Source: an uncultured Anaerosacchariphilus sp.
GTDB taxonomy: Bacteria > Bacillota > Clostridia > Lachnospirales > Lachnospiraceae
Length of the DNA stretch: 8,276 nt
Reading direction: 5' to 3'
Assembly: GCA_934402125.1 (NCBI GenBank)
Contig: CAKRTY010000055.1
Coordinates: 1 to 8,276, forward strand
The notes beneath the pieces were generated by a model, which was not told the origin of the DNA, ran no database searches, and saw only the letters and a list, made by a program, of their open reading frames with translations. Every line of letters starts with the position of its first letter. Position 1 is the stretch's first letter. The translations under genes and the position numbers were made by a program. Shown one piece after another: positions 1-5,237 of the stretch.

Positions 1-69
1 ATAGACGGGGCTCGAACCCGCGGTCTCGACCTTGGCAAGGTCGCGCGTTACCAACTACGCCACTATCGC
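1..69 (-). tRNA. tRNA-Gly (anticodon GCC), 3' end cut by window edge
   Basis: Read on the minus strand, the sequence folds as a cloverleaf. The 5' acceptor strand GCGATAG (69-63) pairs with CTAT at the window edge. There is a GCG/CGC D stem, an anticodon stem CGACC/GGTCG enclosing the loop TTGCCAA, and a T arm with stem GCGGG/CCCGT (one G-U) around TTCGAGC. The anticodon is GCC (plus-strand 34-36), so it decodes glycine GGC/GGT codons. The last three acceptor bases, the discriminator and any encoded CCA lie outside the window. It is transcribed away from all the protein genes, from its own promoter at about 105-134. Confidence 0.96.
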
Positions 70-104
70 ATTTGTGTCGGCTGTTTTTCATCAGCGACAT
101 GTTG

Positions 105-134
105 TATCTTACAGGATTTCGACTCATTTGTCAA
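105..134 (-). promoter_or_regulatory. Probable sigma-A promoter for tRNA-Gly, with UP-like A/T tract
   Basis: On the minus strand a perfect -35 TTGACA (129-134) is followed, after 18 bp, by TAAGAT (105-110; four of six bases match TATAAT). Transcription would begin near 98, about 30 nt before the tRNA 5' end. Immediately upstream of the -35, at plus-strand 137-164, are phased runs of A and T resembling an UP element, as is common for stable-RNA promoters. The -35 match is seen directly; the UP role is inferred. Confidence 0.6.
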
Positions 135-182
135 CAGGTTTTTCAAAAAAAGTTAAAAAAATTTCCGATAGGGTGCAAACCC

Positions 183-211
183 TTGTAAACAGGCTGATTA
201 TTTCCTATAAT
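183..211 (+). promoter_or_regulatory. Sigma-A promoter for thyA-dfrA
   Basis: TTGTAA (183-188) and a perfect TATAAT (206-211) are separated by 17 bp. The predicted start is near 218, giving a leader of about 35 nt before the thyA ATG. A 5-bp inverted repeat with a GCAA loop (170-183) touches the -35 box. Confidence 0.75.
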
Positions 212-252
212 AGAAGCCAGTGGGAAGAACGATACAGGGAGGAATATACCGC

Positions 253-1101
253 ATGAGTTATGCAGATCAGATATTTAAGGAGATGTGCAGGGATATCATT
301 GAAAATGGTACCAGCACAGAGGGAGAAAAGGTACGTCCCAAATGGGAGGACGGCACCTCTGCCTACACCATCAAGCGTTTCGGCGTGGTGAACCGCTACG
401 ATTTATCGAAGGAATTTCCGGCTCTGACACTCAGAAGAACAGGGCTTAAGAGCTGTATGGACGAGATTCTCTGGATCTATCAGAAGAAATCCAACAATAT
501 CCATGACCTGAACAGCCATATCTGGGACGAGTGGGCCGATGAGACAGGCTCCATCGGAAAGGCCTACGGTTATCAGATCGGCGTGAAGAGCCATTACCGG
601 GAGGGAGATATGGATCAGATGGATCGGGTGCTTTTCGATCTGAAGCAGAATCCCTACAGCCGCCGGATTATGACAAACACCTATGTATTTTCGGATTTAA
701 GTGAAATGCATCTGTATCCCTGCGCCTATGGCGTCACCTACAATGTGACCAAGAAGCCGGGACAGGAGAAGCTGGTGCTGAATATGGTGCTGAACCAGAG
801 ATCCCAGGATGTGCTGGCGGCCAATAACTGGAATGTGTGTCAGTACGCGATTCTGCTGATGATGGTGGCCCAGGTCTGCGATATGGTTCCCGGCGAGCTG
901 GTTCATGTGATTGCGGACGCTCATATCTACGACCGCCATGTGGACATTGTCAGAGAGCTGATTGAGCGTCCGGAGCATCCGGCGCCGAAGGTATGGCTGA
1001 ATCCGGAGGTGAAGGATTTTTACGCGTTTACCACGGAGGATCTGCATGTGGAGGGCTATGAGACCGAGCCGCAGATCAAGGACATTCCGATTGCGGTATA
1101 A
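253..1101 (+). CDS. thyA: Thymidylate synthase (ThyA family, divergent active-site loops)
   Basis: This 282-residue cytosolic enzyme should methylate dUMP to dTMP using 5,10-methylene-tetrahydrofolate, releasing dihydrofolate. The fold is recognisable from IWDEWAD (about 90-96), SRR (136-138, phosphate-binding arginines), nucleophile Cys157 in YPCAYG, R183-S184-x-D186, Asn194 (aligns with the asparagine that selects dUMP over dCMP) and HIY (224-226). The C-terminus IPIAV resembles the usual closing tail. Two loops differ from the classic family: PPCH is YPCA, and LGLPFN is AANNWN. The ATG at 253 is chosen because AGGGAGGA (236-243) sits 9 nt upstream. An in-frame GTG at 220 lies at the predicted transcription start and has no ribosome-binding site. 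dfrA follows after 33 nt and recycles the dihydrofolate product. The family call is firm; the functional effect of the loop changes is unknown. Confidence 0.93.
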   Translation: MSYADQIFKEMCRDIIENGTSTEGEKVRPKWEDGTSAYTIKRFGVVNRYDLSKEFPALTLRRTGLKSCMDEILWIYQKKSNNIHDLNSHIWDEWADETGSIGKAYGYQIGVKSHYREGDMDQMDRVLFDLKQNPYSRRIMTNTYVFSDLSEMHLYPCAYGVTYNVTKKPGQEKLVLNMVLNQRSQDVLAANNWNVCQYAILLMMVAQVCDMVPGELVHVIADAHIYDRHVDIVRELIERPEHPAPKVWLNPEVKDFYAFTTEDLHVEGYETEPQIKDIPIAV

Positions 1102-1134
1102 GACAAAAATATAGAAAAAAGGAGCTTAAAACTT

Positions 1135-1626
1135 ATGAATCTCATCGTTGCTGTAGATAAAAACTGGGCCATCGGCTATCAGAACAAGCTGTTAGTCAGC
1201 ATCCCGGAGGATATGAAGTTCTTCCGGAATGAGACGACGGGAAAGGTGGTCGTGATGGGCCGGAAGACCCTGGAAACTTTTCCGAACGGCCTGCCCTTAA
1301 AGAACCGTACCAACATTGTGCTGACCCGCAATCCCGATTATAAAGTAAAGGGAGCGGAGGTCTGCGGCTCTGTGGAGGAGGCGCTGGATCTGATCAGCGC
1401 GTATCCGCCGGAGGATGTGTATATTATCGGCGGAGATACCATTTACAAGCAGTTTCTACCCTATTGCGATACCGCCCATGTGACCCGGATTGATCACGCG
1501 TACATGGCAGACGCCTGGTTCCCGAATCTGGAGCAGGATCCGGAATGGGAGCTGACCGGGGAGAGCGAGGAAAAGACCTATTTCGATCTGGAGTTCAGCT
1601 TCTGTAAATACCAGCGAAAAAAATAG
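1135..1626 (+). CDS. folA: Dihydrofolate reductase
   Basis: This 163-residue protein is the normal size for chromosomal DHFR, which reduces dihydrofolate to tetrahydrofolate with NADPH. Visible motifs are the N-terminal strand plus WAIG (11-14), the acidic catalytic residue Asp26 in IPED, the NADPH-binding GRKT (about 43-46), and YIIGGDTIYKQFL near residues 96-108, which carries the GG cofactor turn. The usual LPW before the catalytic acid is replaced by LLV (19-21), so the conserved proline and tryptophan are missing. The ribosome-binding site AAAGGAG (1118-1124) is 10 nt before the ATG. It is co-transcribed with thyA, the classic pairing because ThyA is the main source of dihydrofolate. The symbol dfrA is also used for this gene. 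No convincing terminator follows it. Confidence 0.94.
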   Translation: MNLIVAVDKNWAIGYQNKLLVSIPEDMKFFRNETTGKVVVMGRKTLETFPNGLPLKNRTNIVLTRNPDYKVKGAEVCGSVEEALDLISAYPPEDVYIIGGDTIYKQFLPYCDTAHVTRIDHAYMADAWFPNLEQDPEWELTGESEEKTYFDLEFSFCKYQRKK

Positions 1627-1646
1627 AAAGTCTGCGCTTTTTCTCA

Positions 1647-1675
1647 TTGCAGTATCAAAGAATCTGATCTATAAT
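1647..1675 (+). promoter_or_regulatory. Sigma-A promoter for ilvE
   Basis: TTGCAG (1647-1652) and a perfect TATAAT (1670-1675) are separated by 17 bp. Transcription would begin near 1682, leaving a leader of about 59 nt. That is too short for a T-box or a full leader-peptide attenuator, so no amino-acid-sensing leader is evident. Some readthrough from dfrA remains possible. Confidence 0.75.
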
Positions 1676-1693
1676 AATACCAATTTAGTTGCC

Positions 1694-1725
1694 GCGAACG
1701 ATGCGAACGGTACTGAAAGAACGAT
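1694..1725 (+). repeat. Triplicate GAACGAT-type box in the ilvE leader
   Basis: The 9-mers GCGAACGAT (1694-1702) and GCGAACGGT (1703-1711) are in direct tandem and differ at one base. A third GAACGAT lies at 1719-1725 and abuts the ribosome-binding region (AGGAGG, 1727-1732). The thyA leader carries the same AAGAACGAT at 225-233 before its own ribosome-binding site. The repeats are seen directly; any function is unknown. Confidence 0.5.
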
Positions 1726-1740
1726 CAGGAGGAGAAAATC

Positions 1741-2766
1741 ATGGAAAAGAAAAATTTAGACTGGTCCAATATCGGTTTTGGATATGTACAGACAGATAAG
1801 CGTTACGTATCCAATTATAAGAACGGCGCATGGGACGAGGGCACCCTTACAGACGACGCGAATATCGTTCTGAACGAGTGCGCAGGCGTTCTGCAGTATG
1901 CCCAGACCGTGTTTGAGGGTATGAAGGCCTATACCACGGAGCAGGGCAAGACGGTTATCTTCCGCCCGGATCTGAACGCCGAGCGTATGGTACAGTCCGC
2001 GAAGCGTCTGGAGATGCCGGTATTCCCGGAGGATCGCTTTGTTGACGCCGTAGTACAGACTGTAAAGGCAAATGAAGCATACGTGCCGCCTTACGGAACA
2101 GGCGCTACCCTGTATCTGCGTCCGTATATGTTCGGAACCAACCCGGTTATCGGCGTAAAGCCGGCTGACGAGTATCAGTTCCGTGTATTCGGCACCCCGG
2201 TAGGCCCCTATTTCAAGGGAGGCGCAAAGCCCCTTACCATCAAGGTATCGGATTTTGACCGGGCAGCCCCCCATGGAACAGGCCATATCAAGGCAGGCCT
2301 GAACTACGCTATGAGCCTGCATGCCATTGTGACAGCTCATCAGGAGGGCTTCGATGAGAATATGTACCTGGATGCAGCCACCAGAACCCATGTGGAGGAG
2401 ACCGGCGGCGCGAACTTCCTGTTCGTGACAAAGGACGGCAAGCTGGTGACACCCAAGTCCGACAGCATCCTTCCGTCTATCACACGCCGCTCCCTGTTGT
2501 ACGTGGCAAAGGAGTATCTGGGCATGGAAGTGGAGGAACGGGTCGTACCCTTCGAGGAGGTAAAGGAATTCGCGGAGTGCGGACTTTGCGGAACCGCAGC
2601 CGTGATCTCTCCGGTAGGAAAGATCGTAGATCACGGCAAGGAGATCTGCTTCCCCAGCGGAATGACAGAGATGGGACCGGTTACCAGAAAGCTGTATGAT
2701 ACGCTGACCGGTATCCAGATGGGCCGCATAGAGGCTCCGAAGGGCTGGATCCATGTGGTAGAGTAA
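1741..2766 (+). CDS. ilvE: Branched-chain amino acid aminotransferase (class IV, PLP)
   Basis: The 341-residue product matches the longer bacterial/eukaryotic-type BCAT. It interconverts leucine, isoleucine and valine with their 2-oxo acids, using glutamate/2-oxoglutarate, in the cytosol. Visible landmarks are VFEGMKAY (57-64), FRPDLNAERM (74-83), LYLRPYMFGT (124-133), the PLP-binding Lys184 in GTGHIKAGLNYA, HVEETGG (217-223) whose Glu220 should contact the PLP ring nitrogen, and CGTAAVISPVG (283-293) for the phosphate loop. An ideal AGGAGG (1727-1732) is 8 nt before the ATG. It has its own promoter and a strong terminator, so it appears monocistronic. No other branched-chain biosynthesis gene is adjacent, so it may serve both synthesis and degradation. 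Confidence 0.95.
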   Translation: MEKKNLDWSNIGFGYVQTDKRYVSNYKNGAWDEGTLTDDANIVLNECAGVLQYAQTVFEGMKAYTTEQGKTVIFRPDLNAERMVQSAKRLEMPVFPEDRFVDAVVQTVKANEAYVPPYGTGATLYLRPYMFGTNPVIGVKPADEYQFRVFGTPVGPYFKGGAKPLTIKVSDFDRAAPHGTGHIKAGLNYAMSLHAIVTAHQEGFDENMYLDAATRTHVEETGGANFLFVTKDGKLVTPKSDSILPSITRRSLLYVAKEYLGMEVEERVVPFEEVKEFAECGLCGTAAVISPVGKIVDHGKEICFPSGMTEMGPVTRKLYDTLTGIQMGRIEAPKGWIHVVE

Positions 2767-2791
2767 GCGGGAATCCGAAGAGAATTTACAG

Positions 2792-2828
2792 AAGAGGCGG
2801 AATAAGGAAACTTGTTCCGTCTTTTTTT
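2792..2828 (+). terminator. Intrinsic terminator after ilvE
   Basis: CGGAATAAG (2798-2806) pairs with CTTGTTCCG (2811-2819) in nine pairs (one G-U) closed by a GAAA tetraloop. Purines from 2792 can extend the stem against the seven-T run (2822-2828). It separates ilvE from the next promoter at 2866. Confidence 0.93.
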
Positions 2829-2865
2829 GACCCAAAGAGATTTCGAAGGAATTCCCGCATTCTGC

Positions 2866-2894
2866 TTGCAACCCTGCCGGGAAAACCTTATAAT
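2866..2894 (+). promoter_or_regulatory. Sigma-A promoter for the ftsW-ispG-polC run
   Basis: TTGCAA (2866-2871) and a perfect TATAAT (2889-2894) are separated by 17 bp, 38 nt after the ilvE terminator. The predicted start is near 2901. It is the only clear promoter I see before ispG and polC. Confidence 0.77.
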
Positions 2895-2935
2895 GAAATA
2901 TAAATCTGAAACAAAGGATGGTGAAGAAGAGCCAG

Positions 2936-4135
2936 ATGGCAAATAAAAAGAAACGGAGAAGGCTTTTCTCTTATCTGTTCAGCTATGATATGAACCTGAT
3001 CGTGGCAGTCTTATTTCTGATTGTATTCGGTCTGGTGATGATATACAGCGCCAGCTATTATACGGCGAGCATGAGCGACGCATTTAACCATGATCCTACA
3101 TTTCTCTTAAAGAGCCAGCTGAAATACAGTATCCTGGGAATCCTGGTGATGCTGGTGATCGCAAATGTGGATTACCATTTCTGGCGGCATTTCGCGATTC
3201 TGGGCTTTTTCGCCTCGATACTCCTGATTGGGCTTCTGCTGGTTCCGGGGCTGGGCGTTACGGTAAAGGGCGCGACCCGCTGGATTCGAATTCCGGGTCT
3301 GGGCCAGTTCCAGGTGGCGGAGCCGGTCAAGGTGGCGATGATTCTGTTTTCAGCGAGCTACATCGGGAAATATTCCGGCAGGCTGAAGAGCATAAAGGCT
3401 TTTATTGTAATGATGCTGCCGACGGCAGTGATATCCATTATGATTCTGAAAATCAGTAATAACATGAGTACGGCTACCATCGTGCTGGGAATCAGCTTGC
3501 TGATGGCCTTTATGGTGTACCCCAAGTACTGGCCCTTTGTGCTGCTGGGCGGCGCGGGAGCCGGCGGCGTGGGAACACTGCTCTTTTATCTGAAGAAGAA
3601 GCTGGCTGCGGGAACCACAGGAAATGGAGGGGGCTTCCGGAGCGTCCGGATCATGGCCTGGCTGGATCCCTATTCCTATGAGTCAGACAAGGCCTATCAG
3701 TCCCTGCAGGCGCTGTACGCCATCGGCTCCGGCGGCTTGTTTGGAAAGGGGCTGGGCAACAGTATCCAGAAGCTGGGACGTATCCCGGAGCCCTACAACG
3801 ATATGATTTTTTCGATTATCTGCGAGGAGCTGGGAATCTTCGGCGCGGGCCTTATCATTCTGATGTTTATCTATCTGCTGTACCGGCTGTACAGCGTGGC
3901 CCAGGAGGCAGATGACATTTTCGGAAGGCTGCTGGCCATAGGCGTCTTTTCCCATGTGGCCTTGCAGGTGGTATTGAATCTGATGGTAGTGACCAGTCTG
4001 TTTCCGACCACAGGTGTTACCCTGCCCTTCTTCAGCTATGGAGGAACGGCGTCGGTATTCCTGCTGTTCGAGATCGGTATGGTATTAAATGTAGAAAAGC
4101 AGAGTCGTTTTAAAAGAGAGAGAGGTAACCTGTAA
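2936..4135 (+). CDS. SEDS-family peptidoglycan glycosyltransferase (FtsW/RodA/SpoVE type)
   Basis: This is a polytopic membrane protein of about 399 residues with roughly ten hydrophobic segments and a basic N-terminus (KKKRRR), in the usual size range for FtsW/RodA. SEDS proteins polymerise glycan strands from lipid II together with a class B penicillin-binding protein. Visible motifs are GATRWI (112-117), GSGGLFGKGLGNS (264-276), PEPYNDMIF (284-292), where Asp289 matches the aspartate proposed as catalytic, IICEELG just after it, and GVTLPFFSYGGTA (360-372). The common QPSE is QVAE (126-129), and the usual PDLGTA-like helix start is NNMSTA (175-180). An ATG at 2918 is in frame, but AAAGG directly touches it; ATG 2936 has GGTGA at 2920-2924 at a more workable, though long, distance, so the start is uncertain. 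The division (FtsW) versus elongation (RodA) role cannot be decided here; FtsW is the closer match in the PEP-ND-IF and TLPF-SYGG motifs. No partner PBP is adjacent. Confidence 0.9.
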   Translation: MANKKKRRRLFSYLFSYDMNLIVAVLFLIVFGLVMIYSASYYTASMSDAFNHDPTFLLKSQLKYSILGILVMLVIANVDYHFWRHFAILGFFASILLIGLLLVPGLGVTVKGATRWIRIPGLGQFQVAEPVKVAMILFSASYIGKYSGRLKSIKAFIVMMLPTAVISIMILKISNNMSTATIVLGISLLMAFMVYPKYWPFVLLGGAGAGGVGTLLFYLKKKLAAGTTGNGGGFRSVRIMAWLDPYSYESDKAYQSLQALYAIGSGGLFGKGLGNSIQKLGRIPEPYNDMIFSIICEELGIFGAGLIILMFIYLLYRLYSVAQEADDIFGRLLAIGVFSHVALQVVLNLMVVTSLFPTTGVTLPFFSYGGTASVFLLFEIGMVLNVEKQSRFKRERGNL

Positions 4136-4153
4136 GTGGTTACAGAGAATTGC

Positions 4154-4165
4154 GGGAGGCAGGAG
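4154..4165 (+). promoter_or_regulatory. Double ribosome-binding site fixing the ispG start
   Basis: GGGAGG (4154-4159) is followed by CAGGAG (4160-4165). The first lies 8 nt before ATG 4168, the normal distance. The in-frame TTG at 4150 is upstream of these sites and is therefore rejected as a start. Confidence 0.75.
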
Positions 4166-4167
4166 TA

Positions 4168-5226
4168 ATGAGAGAGCATACGAAAGTAATTAAAATCGGC
4201 GACCGGGTCATAGGAGGCGGGAATCCGATCTTGATTCAGTCCATGACCAACACCAGGACCGAGGATGTGCAGGCAACCGTAGCCCAGATTCAGGCGCTGA
4301 CGGCTGCAGGCTGTGATATTATCCGCTGCGCGGTTCCTACCATGGAGGCGGCAGAGGCACTGACAGAGATTAAGAAGCAGATCAGCATTCCGCTGGTGGC
4401 AGATATTCATTTTGATTATAAGCTGGCGTTGGCCGCTATCGAGCATGGCGTGGATAAAATCCGTATCAATCCGGGCAATATCGGAAGCCGGGAACGGGTG
4501 CAGGCCGTGGTAGACGCCGCGAAGGAGCGTGAGATTCCTATCCGCGTGGGCGTCAACAGCGGTTCCCTGGAGAAGGAGCTGGTGGAAAAATATCACGGCG
4601 TAACCGCAGAGGGAATCGTGGAGAGCGCCCTGGATAAGGTCCACAGTATTGAGGATATGGGCTATGATAACCTGGTCATCAGTATCAAGTCCTCCGATGT
4701 AATGATGTGCGCAAAAGCCCATGAGCTGATTTCCACAAAAACCAATTATCCGCTCCATGTGGGAATCACCGAGTCCGGAACCCTGTACTCCGGCAATATC
4801 AAGTCTGCGGTAGGCCTGGGAATCATTCTCTATCAGGGCATTGGCGATACCATTCGCGTATCCCTGACCGGAGATCCCCTGGAGGAGATTCGTTCCGCAA
4901 AGCGCATTTTGAAGACGCTGGGGTTGCGAAAGGGCGGTATCGAGGTGGTATCCTGTCCGACCTGCGGAAGAACCCAGATCGATCTCATCGGCCTGGCCAA
5001 TCAGGTAGAGCGGATGGTAGAGGATATTCCGTTAAATGATATCAAGGTAGCCGTCATGGGCTGTGTGGTCAACGGACCGGGCGAGGCCAAGGAGGCTGAT
5101 ATCGGAATCGCAGGCGGCAAGGGAACCGGTATGCTGATTAAAAAGGGCGAAATTGTCCGGAGAATGCCGGAGAACGAGCTGCTTGGCGCATTACGGGAAG
5201 AGCTGCTGCACTGGAATGAGAATTAG
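4168..5226 (+). CDS. ispG: 4-hydroxy-3-methylbut-2-en-1-yl diphosphate synthase (IspG/GcpE)
   Basis: The 352-residue protein is the standard length for bacterial IspG, the penultimate enzyme of the MEP isoprenoid pathway, which reductively opens MEcPP to HMBPP in the cytosol. The N-terminal TIM-barrel part carries IQSMTNT (23-29), VADIHFDY (77-84) and KIRINPGNIG (97-106). The C-terminal part holds the [4Fe-4S] ligands: Cys263 and Cys266 in CPTCGRTQ, and Cys299 with Glu306 in MGCVVNGPGEAKEADIG. All the expected ligands are present. It begins 32 nt after the SEDS gene and ends 11 nt before polC, so it is probably co-transcribed with both. Its product feeds undecaprenyl-phosphate, the lipid carrier used for lipid II, a loose functional tie to the SEDS protein. 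The ispG-polC neighbourhood is, from general knowledge, common in Clostridia. Confidence 0.97.
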   Translation: MREHTKVIKIGDRVIGGGNPILIQSMTNTRTEDVQATVAQIQALTAAGCDIIRCAVPTMEAAEALTEIKKQISIPLVADIHFDYKLALAAIEHGVDKIRINPGNIGSRERVQAVVDAAKEREIPIRVGVNSGSLEKELVEKYHGVTAEGIVESALDKVHSIEDMGYDNLVISIKSSDVMMCAKAHELISTKTNYPLHVGITESGTLYSGNIKSAVGLGIILYQGIGDTIRVSLTGDPLEEIRSAKRILKTLGLRKGGIEVVSCPTCGRTQIDLIGLANQVERMVEDIPLNDIKVAVMGCVVNGPGEAKEADIGIAGGKGTGMLIKKGEIVRRMPENELLGALREELLHWNEN

Positions 5227-5230
5227 GGAG
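5225..5230 (+). promoter_or_regulatory. polC ribosome-binding site overlapping the ispG stop
   Basis: AGGGAG begins inside the TAG stop of ispG (5224-5226) and ends 7 nt before the polC ATG. Ribosomes terminating on ispG would cover it, which suggests translational coupling. Confidence 0.7.
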
Positions 5231-5237
5231 AGATAAC

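Noticed and set aside
32..256. Small plus-strand open frame of 74 codons over the tRNA and thyA promoter
   Set aside because: It overlaps the tRNA antisense strand and the thyA promoter, and has no ribosome-binding site or coding character.
1616..1650. Possible terminator after dfrA (AGAAAG ... CTTTTTCT)
   Set aside because: The stem is short, nearly all A-U and imperfect, so it would be too weak to call.
1676..1740. T-box or amino-acid-responsive riboswitch upstream of ilvE
   Set aside because: The leader is only about 59 nt and shows neither a T-box sequence nor an antiterminator/terminator pair before the gene.
1756..2871. Open frame of 371 codons on the minus strand over ilvE
   Set aside because: It runs through the ilvE terminator and across all of ilvE. 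Its composition is Cys/His/Arg-rich with no family resemblance, so it is a shadow of the real gene.
1135..3010. MNLIVAV peptide occurring both at the DHFR start and in the first membrane helix of the SEDS protein (2990-3010)
   Set aside because: The codons differ and the two proteins are unrelated, so this is a chance match of hydrophobic residues.
3624..3806. Plus-strand 60-codon open frame inside the SEDS gene
   Set aside because: It lies in another frame of a conserved membrane-protein gene and is Ser/Pro/Arg-rich; a shadow frame.
4036..4758. Minus-strand open frame of 240 codons across ftsW-ispG
   Set aside because: It is antisense to two well-identified genes and has no recognisable domain.
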